64,000 nucleotides of DNA from Allodiplogaster sudhausi (GCA_945643635.1 CALZFC010000001.1:9516001-9580000), one strand, 5' to 3'; positions 24,743 through 38,274 are shown, numbered from the stretch's first letter. Numbers and translations: made by a program. The notes: generated by a model not told the origin, from the letters alone.

Positions 24743-27174
24743 CTGGTCGCGCCTTCTCTATTCTTCTTTCATTGGGACTTCTCACCTGATTGCGAACAAT
24801 TCAACGGTATTATTAGAACATAATATAAGAAAAAAAATTCAAAAGTCATCCTTATGAAAAAAATATATAATACATATGCGGAGGCATAAAATAATACATT
24901 AATGGATAACGAATAAATTGAGAACTAAGGTATTAAATAAAAACAACTTTATGCCCGATGTTTTTGCCTTGGAGGTTAGGTCCCGATGGTTTACAGTGGA
25001 TGGGAAACTTCATATATCTTAGCCTGCTTGGGTACACGATGAGATGAATTTTCACCATGAATGAGTTAGAAATATTGATAGAATAAGATTGAAATATATG
25101 TTTGATTCTCCTCGCAGGCGCGAGCAGCAACGGTTCTCCGTCTTCGTCAGCCGCCTCCACGACAACGCAGACTTACACAGTGGAGTATCTCTCGCAGCTG
25201 CTCAAGGACAAGAAGCAACTCGCCGCCTTCCCCAATGTCTTCCATCATCTGGAGAGACTCGCCGATGAAGGTCAACATTTCCTTCACTTTTAAATTTAAA
25301 AAATATATTGAATATGCATGCATTGCTCTTATATATTTTTAAATCTGAATATTGTTACTTTTCATTATTATTTTGTACGCATTAAACTCTTTCCACGATG
25401 GTTGAACATTTCTTTACAAGACATGTGAGAACATTTCTTTCTTGTCTAGGATATTTTACCTGGATAATCGATTGTTAAAATATAATTGATTTCCGTTTGT
25501 TTGCAGAGATTGGCAAGGTGCGCGTCGCACTGTTCCAGTGCGAGTTCACGAAGAAGGAGACGGTCGCCCTTCCGGAGGCAGACGGAGAGCCCGCCGTGCT
25601 CACAGAGAAGGTCTTCGTGCCCGCCAAGGACCATCCAGATGTCAGCTTCTTTCTTTAATTATCTTTCTTTTTTATATTTATTAATTTATGCCTAAGCTGT
25701 GGATTATCTTTTGCAATCGGAAGATAATGATTAAAAAATAAAATAAAATTCATGAAAAAAAGCAGAAGGTGATGCTTATTGTTTTTTTCAATATATTATT
25801 GCTGCTAATTTTTCAGTACAACTTTGTCGGCCGTATCCTCGGGCCACGCGGCATGACAGCAAAGCAACTCGAGCAAGAGACCGGCTGCAAGATCATGGTG
25901 CGAGGACGGGGATCCATGCGAGACAAGAAGAAGGTTAGGCTCCGCCCACCCGTCCACTTTGCCGCAGGCTCCGCCCACTCGTATTTCCCTGTTTATGCTC
26001 TTTTTTTAAAGCTCCGCCTTCCCGTCCGTTAACAAACATGATTCCTTCAGGAGGAGCTAAATCGTGGCAAGCCGAACTGGGAGCATCTCTCTGAAGAACT
26101 GCATGTGCTCATTCAATGCGAGGATTCGCCGAATCGTGCAAGGCTCAAGCTCCTCCGAGCTGTCGAAGAAGTGAAGAAACTGCTCGTCCCTGCGGTAAGC
26201 AACTCGAGTTCTATTCACTTGTGGGTGCATTGTATTATTTACACTTTTTGAGAATTCTGCACTATTTTTTATTCTTCTCTTCCTTAATAGCCTTCTAAAT
26301 TCAAGCGATTCAAATTAAAGTATCAATACCTGGAGAATTTCCCGTTTTTAGGATTCTTGAAAATATTTGAAAGAAAGGAGTATTTCCTAAATTCGGTATA
26401 AATGTGCTTCTACATCTCTCTCTCTCCATCTCTTTCTCTCTCTCCATCTCTCTTTCTCTCTCTACTCTTACACTTGTTTGTGGCTTAAAAAAAGTCGCAT
26501 AAAATGTGCGTACTAAAAAGAGAGAGAAGCCCACGATGACGTGCTCGATATACCTCTTTTTTTTCCTTTTTTTCCACTGCACTTGAACTAATCAGATATA
26601 TGTAAGATCTGCATATATCTACCGTCCGTACTTGTATGAATGAATGAAAGCCTGCTTTAATTTATTTTTTACTTTGGGGCTAATAATCTACGGTATTAAT
26701 TGAAAAGCCTTATTCCTAAAGCCTGCTATGGTGCTCGTTCAAAGAAATAATAATACTTGAGCCAAGGAGTATGGATGTCGTGTCGCTGTAAGTGGTCATT
26801 TAGCTACTGCAACAACTCTTTTTCTCCCAAATCTCATTTCCTGGCAGTAATTAATCGCATTAATATGCGGGCAGTCTCTCTCTCGCTGCTGCAACCTAGA
26901 CTAGCTGGCTCTATCTTTCTCCTCAATCCACACCAACCACAACCAACACCTACCGTCCATTGTCCTCTCCTCCTTTAGCCCGAAGGCGAGGATGAGCTGA
27001 AGAGGAAGCAGCTGATGGAGCTGGCCATCATCAACGGCACGTACCGCTCGGCCAGCCAGCAAGCGCAGCAGGCTCAGCAGCAACAGCAGGCGGCTGTCGC
27101 TGCTCAACTCGCTGCTGCCGCCTCCGTCGCCAAGACCAGCTCAAACCACGTCGCGGCCGCGCTACGTATGTGTC

Positions 27175-27226
<52 letters not shown>

Positions 27227-28346
27227 TATTTCCTCTTTCTATCTTTCCTCTCTCTCGTACAATTACACAACCCCTTCTTTACATCAACAACAACAATAAT
27301 AATCACATCTTAATCATTACACGAGACACAAGAATTGGGTGAGTTGCGGCCACAAGAAGAAGACAAAAAGCAAGAATAATTTTGAGTGGAAATTTATTTT
27401 TTCAAGCCGCAACTCACTCGTTGCTTGAAGATCATAAACGTATAATCTTTGGTGCTTCCACGTGTTTAATTATTATAACTTGGCCGAAATCTCATTTTTT
27501 TTCTTCTTCAAAGCTGTTGTAAGCTAACAAATCGAAGCACTCTTTTGCGTTTGGAACGAATAACAAATCAATACTGATATTTGGTTCTTTTTAAAAATTA
27601 TTTTTGTTGCTTAGTATGAATAAATTATTTCCAAGAAAAATTATAAAATGATAGTAAAATCCGCATTCTAGAAGCCGCAGCCGCCGCTGCGCAGGCGCAA
27701 CGCGGCGCCCACTCGTCCATGGCTTCTCTGCCGATCCAGCTGCAGAACCAGCTAGCCGCCAGCAACCAACTCAAGTACCACACATTCTCTTCTTTCCTAG
27801 CCATAAGTACAACCACTCGAGCCCCTGTGACACATGCCAAATGACGAAAAAAACAGTTACAGTGACTACCGTAACCCGACGCTAGCGGGCGCGCCCATTA
27901 TCCTGTCACCCAGTCGAACGAGCCAAAATAACGCGGTTAGTTTCTATCGACACGCTTTTGGGGTTAGATTCTGTAATTTGCATTTGTAGCAGTATTTTTT
28001 TTAATGATAGTATGTTTTTATTATTCGTATTTCGTCAACTAGTGGGTCGTTAAGATATGCTTTAAAATGCTTTATTTTTCAGATATAATTTAATAATGAC
28101 AAAATAACGATTGATATTCCAGGCCCAAGCTGCCGCGGCCGCCCAAATGCTTCAGCAACAACAGCAGAATCAAGCTGCCGCGGTTGCTGCCGCGCAGCAG
28201 GCCGCCCTCATACAACAACAGCAGCAGCAGCTCGCAGCGGCCGACTACCAGCAGATGCTGCTGTCGTCAGTATTTGGGTAGCCAAGCAACCACCCATCCA
28301 CTTACTTATGAGGAGAGAGAGAGAGAGAGTAGAGAGAGAGAGAGAG

Positions 28347-28380
<34 letters not shown>

Positions 28381-30646
28381 GGGGAGAGAGAGAGGAGAGA
28401 GAGAGAGAGTAGAGGGGGTAATGTGTATCATTCGGCGCGGTAATGAATGATATTGAGAAGAAGAACTTATGGCGAGGAGGGGTGAAAAGAAGGCATGAGA
28501 AGGCAAAAGAGAAAAAAAGAACAATTTTGCTGGATGAGTTCATGACGTCACCTTACGCCCCTTCAGCCAAGGCCTGTCGTACGACGGTGGCCTCGCGGCG
28601 ATGCAGCAGTTCGCAGCGGCAGCCGCGCACCAGCAGCAGAACCCGGCCGTGTCGGCTGCGCAGTACTCGATGTACGGCGCGGCCGACCCCAACTCCGCAG
28701 CCGCCGCAGCCGCTGCCTTCTCGCCCGATGTCGTCGCCGCCGCGCAAGCCGCCGCTGCCGGAGGTGCGTTTGTCAGGAGATGGGGGTAGGGAGGATGACA
28801 TGGATGGGGATAGAGCAGATTCATTTCCACTATTACTCAGACATTCTGCCCTCCTCCCCATGGAAAACGACTTGATATGGATGTTTGTTTATATAGGTAT
28901 TTATTTCTAAACCCTTGGAGATTCTCAAGCAACGCTTTCTATATAGTATAGGGACTTCCTCAATCCATTTGTATCCCAGTCACTTGTAACTTTTTGACAG
29001 ATTAGATATTTAACGTTATATTTCACTTGTATGCTTTGTTGCAATCATACGGTGCTTGTTTAAGCCTTTCTGTTGCCTTCTTCAAACATTCCCCCCATCC
29101 TTTTGAAGGTGATCTCTCTTTCAGTTTGCTTTGCTTTCATGTTTTGATAATGGAATCTACCTAATATTTTGCTTTCGCCTTACAAATAGCTTTGAGACAC
29201 ATTTCACTTGATATCCTACACAAACAAGCCTTCTCCTCCTCCGATGTGTACAAGCTGCTTTATGCTTTGAATGTAAGAACGCGAATAGATAATGGAATTT
29301 TCCTAGATAATACCCCTACTTGCCTAAAATATATAGCAACTCTAATGTTCGCTAATCTAACCATTTTTGATATCTTTCCCTATACTTAAACATCTAAAGG
29401 AGTGTGATTCTTGATTAATTACTGTATCGTCTTCATATTTTTTCACTATGTTTTTGCTGTGATCAAACAAAACCGGTAGACTCTTCTAGTATTTAATGAC
29501 TCTAGCAAAATTAATTGTCCAATAATTCACCCTACTACTGACTCACCTGAGATTATTTATTAATATTTAATCGGCTTTCTTCTGCAAAATTGTTATCATT
29601 TCAACTCTTATCTTGCTGTGTCTTAAATTCCTTGTACTTATTCCTGTTCCCCTTCTTAGCTTATACAAGTGCCAGTGTCATTATTACAAAGAATTGATTC
29701 TTTACATTTTCCTCGGCCAATCCTTTAATTGACTGTTATCAGACTAGTTTATACATGCTTGGTTTTAGGCATATGTTACTGTAGCCAGTCCACTGTCTTC
29801 GCTTAAATGATCTTATGAGTCAGGCCTTTCCCCCAACCTTTCCGATCTAAAACTCATTTCTCTCATTCCGTTATTTCTCCCAACTGACAAAGGAATTTTC
29901 GAATCTGGCCGATCCTGATTTCAATCATTGCGCGATAGCCAAGGACAAGCAGTTTAAGATTTGAATTACTTTTTTATGCACTTTTGATCTTCACAGTTTT
30001 CCTTTTTCACTATCAAGTGCAAATGATTGAAACTGCGTTTGGCCAGTCTTTAGTTACAAGGGTTCCCTTGTGGGTGATAACAAAGTGAAGGCATATGAGG
30101 AGGGTAGAAGTGACGTGCAAGATCTGTTACTCGTTGTTCTACCCATCGCAAGTATATAACATCACACCGATTGGCGAGTAACTTGTGCAATTGACAACAA
30201 ATCGCACCACCAACTCTTTAAACCCGGGGGATAGGAAGCATGTGAAGATCACCACCCACCACTGCCGACTGTTGCTAGCCCTCTGCTATATATATTTATG
30301 TTAACTCTCGATCATTGCTACACACCCGTTATTTCCTTTCCATTTCGTCTAACATGGTAGCCATCGATCCTCAGTGGACGTAATTTGCAGCACCATCGTG
30401 TCTCTTGAAAGATTACAATATCAATCAATATGTTAGCCGCTACTGTACTTACTCATAACTACCGTACCCGTTGGCAAACCATCGAAGCACGGAGGAGAAA
30501 GAAAGCTAAATGTTTAAAAGAATAATCAATCGATAATCTCTCTCTCTATTTCTCGTTAATTCTTCTAACACACTCTTTCAGGAGCCATGCTCTGCACCCA
30601 ACGTCGTGTCCTCGGCCAGTCCCGTGATCACCCTTACAAGCAGTGA
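23581..30646 (+). CDS. asd-2: STAR-family (QUA1-KH-QUA2) RNA-binding protein, ASD-2/Quaking-like
   Basis: Family members bind ACUAAY-type sites as dimers and control alternative splicing and mRNA fate. Exons: 23581-23611 (proposed start), 25118-25270, 25507-25640, 25817-25933, 26051-26194, 26979-27165, 27672-27774, 27857-27935, 28123-28265, 28567-28763, 30582-30646. They total 1,353 nt and 450 residues, all in phase. QUA1 is residues 24-70 ([19 protein letters not shown]). The KH domain is about 80-185, with the invariant [10 protein letters not shown] and [13 protein letters not shown]2 is about 194-216 ([12 protein letters not shown]). A conserved [11 protein letters not shown] motif follows, then Gln/Ala-rich low complexity, and the tail ends HPYKQ, like the family's HPY terminus. 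The first exon is the weakest part: it fits by phase (G|GC) but uses a GTCAGA donor. The symbol is given by resemblance; orthology to other STAR genes was not tested. Confidence 0.9.
29342..29361 (+). promoter_or_regulatory. Cluster of CUAAY motifs in the last STAR-gene intron
   Basis: CTAAT, CTAAT and CTAAC lie at 29342, 29352 and 29357 within 20 bp, inside the 1.8-kb final intron; another CTAAC is at 30565, 17 bp before the last exon. STAR proteins recognise ACUAAY/UAAY pairs and C. elegans ASD-2 acts through CUAAC repeats, so this may be an autoregulatory site. One CTAAC near an acceptor may simply be a branch point. Confidence 0.35.
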
Positions 30647-32340
30647 TTGGGCGTGGCCTAAGTGGGCGGAGCCTCCCTCTAACACGCTGCCTGACCGGTC
30701 GGGCCAGTCTCTCTCTCTCACACAATTGATTCAAACGATAACTGTCGTTTCGTGGTGCTTTTCTACAAACTCCTCAAAACGCTTCAACCATGCTACCATT
30801 GCGCGGTAGTGCACGGATATCATAGTAGGTAATGGTAGCGCGTTCTTAGCTTGTTTCGTCATTTGCATGAGAGTCAGCACAACATCTTGACGTGCCCCTC
30901 ATTCTATTGTTTTGGTGTTCCTCTTTTACCTTCCTTTATCTACCGTGTTCTCTCCGCTTTGTCTTGTGCTTCAGTACCCATTACCATGCGCTTCTATTGA
31001 CTCGCTCGCCCCCCCACCCGCCAATTTGTACACTTTACTTGCAAACTTACTAGCGAAAGACACCCGCAAAATATTCTGCTAAGTAGCCTTTTACAGAATG
31101 AAATCAGATCGTGTTTGATTGGCCGAGAGAAAGGCCTCTATCGGAGATTGCCTTATATATGCTGACATGTACACATAAAGTGCCTTTTAAAAGAGTGAGA
31201 AAAAGAGTCGCTGCTCTAGCTGGCTACTGTAGAATGCCGAATGTTTAATCTATTATGCTCCCTTGATTAACGCATAGTTATTTAAGCATCACTTTCATCA
31301 AAACACATTTTCCCGCCATCTCAACCCCTCATGAAAGGCATCTTCAACACCATAATCAACTTGCAGTTCCCCGCCATAGCACAAAAGAAGCCGAGTTGCA
31401 TCATAATTTCTTTTTCTTCTTCATAAAGTGGTGCTCTACGTTGCATAATCACGGAAAGCCCGAGTGTCCGAAGGAATAATACTTATTTAGGATTAAAGTT
31501 CTCGATTGTTTGTAAACCCGAGATTGCAACCCAAAACTCGTTCTGCTTGTGCCTAAACCGAATCCCTGGCGCTTCTCCCTTTTTGCCTTCTCTGGTTGTC
31601 CGTACTTTTCTGCAACCCCTTCACATCTCGTGCTTCTTCCATTTTTACTCTCCTCCTTTTAAGTTGCTCAGAAAATGTTCTCTTACATGTTTTGCGTGTC
31701 TCCTTCATACTTTTACAAAAGCCCAGCTTATCTCCTCCCATTCATCCAGGCCTCTCCGTTTTTTTTCCTTTCACATCCCCTCCTTCTCTAAGACGTGTTG
31801 CAAAGTTTGCAGATTCAAATGATGCTAACAGGCATTTGTCCCCTCTCTTGATGTACTTATACACCATTACCGTTTTCTACGTGCCCTTTCATACGTTGCC
31901 AAGTCAGTCATCTTCTTGTTCGAGATTATCATTGAATCCTAGTTGCCCAATATAGACATAGCAAATTAGAGGATAATTATGATTCGCCTGGAGTACTTTT
32001 TTTGTCATTTTGCGTTATGTTGCATTATTTTGAGATCGTTATGGATCGCTGAATACATGTCTTGTTTGGTCAAGTGTTTCCGTTGACTACAAAAAAGATA
32101 TAAAGAAACTCTTATCAATCAAATGCGATGTTAAGAAAAACACAACAACCTTCACAATGAATAGCTTTAGAATACTAGGGCGGGTAAAAACAAGAAGATG
32201 CGATATAACATTAATTTAAACTCCACAGGAGAGATAACAACAGTACTCTAACGAACTACTTCCGGTGGGAGTTAATAGCTATATCTTTAAAAAAGCACTT
32301 CAAAAAGCTGGGGAACAGAGGCTCCATTTATTCGGCCAGC
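30647..32340. other. Intergenic region between convergent genes
   Basis: This holds the 3' UTR of the STAR gene and spacer before the end of the TRAP-beta-like gene. The open frame at 31547-31822 has no splice context or family resemblance. On the minus strand an AATAAA (complement of 32327-32332) lies 8 bp past the TRAP-beta stop. No RNA gene or mobile element seen. Confidence 0.6.
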
Positions 32341-32437
32341 TCAGCAAGATAGAGGATAACGGGCGCGAATCTGGTATACGTAGTTGAGAGGAACCAGGAT
32401 GGAGCAGCTGGTGAGGAGAGCGAAGACAAGCCATTCC

Positions 32438-32483
<46 letters not shown>

Positions 32484-34106
32484 GAGAAAGGAGAGAAACC
32501 GAGGTAATTAGAGAGAAAAGGCCAGCAGATAAATGACTTTTATAGACTCTAACCTTCGCATGGCGGTCATCCTTACGCGCTTCGTCCGCCACCGGGTAAG
32601 GAGCTGGAAAGATATATTTGAGCAACATAAATTTATAAACAAAATAGTTTGATTTATCTTCTAGATCGTCTTCTCCATTAATAACTGCCATTCGTCAATC
32701 AATAATATACGCGTCTCTTGGCGTGGCTAGATTTGGGAATGTTCTATCCCGGAAATTGTGACGTGAGTTTCCTCCAGGAACAATGGAATAAATAGGCTTC
32801 AAGCTCAGGCAAATCCGGCACTTACTGTTTCGCTTGTTTGGCGTAGAAGAGACAGAGAAGATCTCGCCAGTCGACGGAGATCTGCAATTGAGATTTGGGA
32901 ATGAGTAGGGAAATGAGTTCCCGTTACTCATGCTGCTAGTCAATTGGAGTTCACGGTCCTAACTGGCTCCCCAGTATGGCCAGGTCCCCCACCAGTAATT
33001 ACCATTTATTATGCTTCGTTTTAACTATTCTAGTATATATAATTGAAAATGATTAACACGAAAGACTCACTGATAATCAGCGACGACAGCCGCTTGGAGG
33101 TAGTTGTTGACTGCCGCCTCTTCCTGCTTCGTGGAAGGGAAGCGGAGAAGACGCGCGAACACTGCGTGGGAAGCGTTGGAGCCGGCAGGGATGCGAACAA
33201 AGTGTGGAGAGAGCTCGCCAAGCGAAGAGAAAAAGGCCGTGGAACGAGAAGAGAAGTTCAGGTAGAGCTGCACACTTAAAGAATGTCATCATCATTGCTT
33301 TCTTCTTCTTCTGTATTTCAGCATCATCATAGCCCTCTTTCCTTCACCGGTTAAAAACATTAGAGGGCGAGGGAGATTCTCAAGCATAAAATCATCCTTT
33401 TAGAAACCATGATGAATAACGAAAAGCATTCTACTAGCATCAGAGCAGCAAAAAAAACAAAATCTTTCTTTCAAATGCAATGATTACAGGTGGATGAAAT
33501 CTCCAAAAGCCATTGAAAGATCTGAGTTGCTGCTTAACCGACTTGAATCCACGTTTTCACTGACTCAACGGCGTCCTCCTCTCCGACATTGAAGACGTGC
33601 ATGACGAAGGCGACCGGCTTGTCTAGGGGCGCCACTTTCGAAAGCCAATCGCGGTGCACGAGAAGGCAAGGGCGGACTGCGGACTGAATATCGATTGGTT
33701 CATGTAACTTTAATTAATTAGGGTTTAATTAATCGTTCACTCATCGAGAAAGTTTAAATACAGCCCGAAAAACAAAAATGTGATTGATCATTTGTTTTGC
33801 AACGGCTTATCCTTCCTCCTCAAAATCCTCAGAATGAAATTACACGATATGAGAGGAGAATTCTCTCTCGAAATGTCATACTCATCCGATGCTCACAAAC
33901 GAAACAAATAAAATAGTGGGAGTGAGAAACACTGCATCAACTTTAATTTATGATTTTGAAAAGAACATGAAAACGAGAAACGAGAAAAGAAAAGTAGCTG
34001 AGCAAACCAGAGATTGCTCGAGAGGTTCTTCTTCAACGGCACCGTCGGTAGCAACTGCGCCGACGGCCAGCAGAAGAATGAGCAGCGGCTGCTTGAAGAA
34101 GTGCAT
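32341..34106 (-). CDS. trap-2: Translocon-associated protein subunit beta (TRAP-beta/SSR2-like)
   Basis: TRAP-beta is a single-pass ER membrane protein of the complex that sits beside the Sec61 channel. Six exons read on the minus strand: 34106-34008, 33683-33543, 33267-33071, 32881-32826, 32603-32554, 32436-32341 (639 nt, 212 residues, all phases consistent). Seen: signal peptide MHFFKQPLLILLLAVGAVA; a lumenal beta domain with AFVMHVFNVGEEDAVE, matching the family's NxYNVG box; IPAGSNASHAV, matching the family's PASNVSHTV with a glycosylation sequon; an STGEIF turn like the family's APGxG; then a C-terminal membrane segment (EWLVFALLTSCSILVPLNYVY) and a short basic tail. It is somewhat longer than the vertebrate protein (about 183). 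The middle of exon 3 aligns poorly, so the assignment is good but not certain. Confidence 0.68.
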
Positions 34107-35181
34107 TTCCTGGAAAAGACAAAAGGGATAAGAAAACAAGACGACTCCCGACTATTTCGATGCAAACTGTTCTGAACAGGAGGCGCAGAAAAACCGTAAG
34201 TCACACTATAAATGCAATCGACGTTTCGAAAGTGTAATTCGAGATTTGAACCATGTACCCTAGATCTGCTTCTACACCAAATACATTCTTAGTTAGACTT
34301 TTTGGTTTGAACGTAAGAAATTTGCAAGACTGAATTGTACACTGGAGAGAATATCGCTGATTTCTCTCTCTCTCACTTCATACGAATCCCTGGAGCGAAA
34401 AAGTGTAATAGTTAATAAGCACGGGTGCAAAACCACTGCATTCGAGGCACGGTGAATCAAGCCAATGTAAAACTCCACTTTAATTGTTCTGGTATTCGTC
34501 GTTCAAATATCGTTTAAATGGACACACTATAAATGATTTTGGATGGATGAAATGCTAAAATGCCATGCCGCTACGCGTCAAGTACGCGTTGCGTTCGCGC
34601 TTTCTCTTATAATTCTACATCGACCGGCAAATGATTTCAGACTTATATCAAGTTTCTGCTAAATATCACAATTTCTAGTGTGTTTGCACACAAACACCCA
34701 GCTCTGTCAGATCACGCACATACTCTGGGAAAGGGCGCCAATACTCGCACTATAAATGGATCAAAGTGGGGTTTGAAGCACCGTTCGAGGAGCTGGAGGC
34801 GCTAATGCTGAGGACAAAACTGCAAGAATTACCAGCGACTTGAATACGCTGCCGCTAGCGTCTGAGCTGGTCGTGCATTCATCCCTCGATTACAACAGCA
34901 GTCATCTCCAGTATCTTCGTCCTTTGCTCGCATAACCACAGAATTCTTTTAGACTATTTATTCGAATGTCACAAAAGAAGATGAGAACATGAATCAACAT
35001 CAACAACGAATATAACAAATCAAAACGCAAGAACATCAACAACAAATGCAACAATGGCGAATGGGACGGGGGCTTTCTCTATCCCTCTCTTGATCTCTCT
35101 CCCTCTATCTCATCTCTCTCCCTCTGTCTCTCTATCTCCACTGCTATCTCATTGACACTCTTACCTCTTCTCTCCCCTCAG

Positions 35182-35257
<76 letters not shown>

Positions 35258-35258
35258 G
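34107..35258. other. Divergent intergenic region between TRAP-beta and the membrane-protein gene
   Basis: This probably contains both promoters and the missing first exon(s) of the + strand gene. The 11-mer CACTATAAATG occurs three times on the + strand (34204, 34525, 34748). A frame after TTTCTAG at about 34676 stays open to 34845 (includes SHYKWIKVGFEAPFEELEAL) but ends in a stop and could not be joined to the exon at 35259. A CT tract occupies 35180-35256. Confidence 0.5.
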
Positions 35259-35987
35259 ATCGCTCCCTGTCTCCGTCTGACCTATGACATCTTCCTCCAC
35301 ATCGTGCGTGACCCTTCTCTCCTCTCCTGGCGTGCTCATCTCATGCAAATGCAGACGGACATTGTCTTGCCCTTCGAGACGACCGAACTGCTGCAAGGTT
35401 GAGGAGGGCGAAAGATACGGAATTATCCACTTCAATCCAGCAGATTTATCAGTTGTACTTATGGAATAATCATCAAAGATCACTCCAAGTCCTCCGCACA
35501 TTCGTGGCGATCACTGACATCGCAAATGTCCACTCCGAGCTTCACTCATGATTATTCCAAATATTCTTGGCATATAGTAAATAGGGTAAGTAACGAATCC
35601 TTCTGATCACAAAGGCGCACGAAACTCAATCGTAATTTTTGTAAATTTTCCTGGCTTTGGAATTCGTTTCTTTCTAAAAGACATTCTCTCTCGCCCTCTT
35701 GTCAGGCGAGAAGGCGCCAATTCAAAATTGAGTTTTTGGGTCCTTTCATCAACGCTTTCTTGCAGGCGATCGTATCTTCTACGCCGTGGAGATGGCGCTG
35801 ATCCTGGCCGGGCCGGTGCGTGCGAGCGGCCATCGGCAGAGACACAAGATGCGCTCCGCAGGGAAGTATGTCAAGGAAGTGGTCAGTCGAGAGAGTTCTC
35901 TGCTCGCTCTCTCTCCATCTATCTCTATCTCTCTTTCTTTGTTTCCCTCTCTTTATCTCTCTCTCTCTCTTTCTCTCCCTCTCTTTA

Positions 35988-36020
<33 letters not shown>

Positions 36021-36035
36021 TCTTTCTCCCTCTCT

Positions 36036-36078
<43 letters not shown>

Positions 36079-36089
36079 TCTCCCTCTCT

Positions 36090-36132
<43 letters not shown>

Positions 36133-37035
36133 GCAGCAATCAGGCATCCTCCTCATCGTGGTGACTGTCTGCTGCATGATGGCGGTCGTGGCCGGCGTTA
36201 TCGTCTTCCGCCGCTTCCGCGTCACGCGCTCCAAGAAGAAGACACGCGTCACATACATCAAGGTCGGGTCTCGGCACTATTGCCAGGATTACGGTAGCCG
36301 AATCAAATCGAGCTTCCATATTATAGCTTCCAAAAGCCTGCAAAAATGCGTTCCGTCACCCTTTTTTTGAAATCCAGGATTCGATAGTTCTGTGTGCTCG
36401 AGTTACCTACCACCAATAGCCATCATAACTTTGGTCCCGGCACGACAATTTGACATACTGTAACTCGAACAGGTCGTCTACAAGGCCGACCCGGAGCCGT
36501 CGGCCGCGCTGCCCGTTCTGTGGACGGGAGAGGAGAGTGGCTTTGACGGAGAAGACGGAAGCGGGAGGCGTGCGCGCCTTCGTCGGCAGCGAAGCAGAAC
36601 CAGAAGTGGGAGGGGCACTGGCAGAAATCGGCGGGGAGAAGAGAAAAGTTGGCGGAGCAAGGTCAGAAATGGAAGTGGGCGGGGCGATATTCGAAGTGGG
36701 CGGGGCGAAGAGTGCAGTGGGCGGAGCCAGCACAACTCCGCCTACTCAAACGAGCAGACGGCTCGCAGCAGCAGAAGAGACTCGGCTCGTGCACCCGTCC
36801 AAGAGGTGCAAGGATTATATTTATAGTTGTTTATTTAAATTTATAAAAAAAATAACTCATTTTTAAAATTAAATAGTATTATCCATCTAGTCTTTATTTT
36901 CCGAGTGCATCTTCTACGCATTAATATAGACTCCTATATTAATCGATTCTATTACAGAATAAGTCCAAATCGACGAGGCTGTTCAGTGCGAGGGACAGCG
37001 AGATGACCGCCAATGGTTTCATGTCTCTTTATTAA
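35259..37035 (+). CDS. Single-pass membrane protein with Arg/Gly-rich tail, 5' end missing
   Basis: Five exons chain in phase: 35259-35397, 35766-35881, 36137-36262, 36473-36805, 36958-37035 (792 nt). An AATAAA follows at 37060. The 35259 exon needs an upstream partner I could not place. Reading order: an ectodomain-like part (LRLTYDIFLHIVRDPSLLSW, then FYAVEMALILAGPV); a clear membrane helix of about 22 residues at 36143-36208 (ILLIVVTVCCMMAVVAGVIVF); an immediate basic stop-transfer (RRFRVTRSKKKTR); then a long cytosolic-type tail rich in Arg, Gly and Ser with repeated SGRG units. The layout suggests a type I membrane protein. The introns at 35398 and 35882 end in CT tracts. I do not recognise the family and make no functional claim. 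Confidence 0.65.
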
Positions 37036-37732
37036 CTTTGATAGAAAAAGACATATGAAAATAAATATTGATTACGTAGACTGATGTGACTGAATCGGCT
37101 GACAATCATCACTCTTTCCATTCAATTGCAGATAATTTTGACAGCAAGAGCGGTAAGCTGGCAGAGTGACGCGTGACTCTCCGAATTGGCCAAGAGCTGC
37201 CGCCTCTTCCTTCGTCTGGCAGCCCCTTGCTCATCCCTATCACATGAACCTTTCCGGCATAAACAAAGTTGCATTCCAATGGCCAAGTTCATTCTAGTTA
37301 GAGTAATCAGGAAACGATAATTATTTTGTTGAGCGAAATCTAGAAAAAATTGCATAATGTAAGAAAGACATTCAGAAGGCTTTCCCTTGCGATGATACAG
37401 TCGTTTTTTTCTGTTCTATTCCTTGACAGGCTTACTTATCTTCATGTTTTCCCACTCCTCTCCCGATCGGCCTCTCCAACTCCACTCTGTGGTCGATCTT
37501 GAGGTGCCAATCGAAAAAAAGTTGTCTTTCCTCCTTATCAGTAGCATGTGACGGGGCGCTTCGGATTAATTCGAATTTTTTCAGAGGTATGCTGTATGCT
37601 CTGCTTCGTATCCATTTGAAAAATGGGCTCCCACCCGCCACTTTATTTATCATTCGCTGTACAGTAATTGTGATGATTCGGGGTGAAACAATATTTCGCG
37701 CCGAGAGTTGGAACGCGAATTCAAATGATAAT
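37036..37732. other. Spacer between convergent genes
   Basis: This contains the 3' ends of the membrane-protein gene and of the GILT gene; a minus-strand AATAAA (complement of 37642-37647) lies about 90 bp past the GILT stop. The short open frames on either strand show no family features. Confidence 0.6.
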
Positions 37733-38174
37733 TTAAAGCTCTCGGAATGAGACGCGCTGCGGCGCCGGCATCTGATTGTCGCAGTATGGGATCTTGACCG
37801 AGCCGGAGTACCAGTCGCAAAAGAGGCTGGGGAGCTAAAAAAGAAGTATAATTATTATCAATGTATTAACAATAAATTGATTATCGATAAATAAATCAAT
37901 CAATCAAAGTTATTAAACTGTAATTTTTGAATTTACAGGAATTATTTTCTTAAACAATAAATGAGTTGAATAATAAAGGAATAATCAACAAGTACTGTGA
38001 ATGAATCTACCATAGAGCTGTACTGCTGGAAGGACAAGAGCGAGACGTCGTTCACCATGATCCACGGCACGTACTTGTGCTGCTCGGGGAACACGTCCTT
38101 GGTACGGTCGCCGGCCGTACGCTGCAGCTGGTCACCACGACCATTAGAGTAGCAGGTTCTGCAGAGAGAAAGAA

Positions 38175-38226
<52 letters not shown>

Positions 38227-38229
38227 AGG

Positions 38230-38274
<45 letters not shown>

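Noticed and set aside
36407..36733. Antisense APPT/SPPT repeat frame
   Set aside because: Complement of the Arg/Gly-rich exon 36473-36805, which has matching splice sites and phase.
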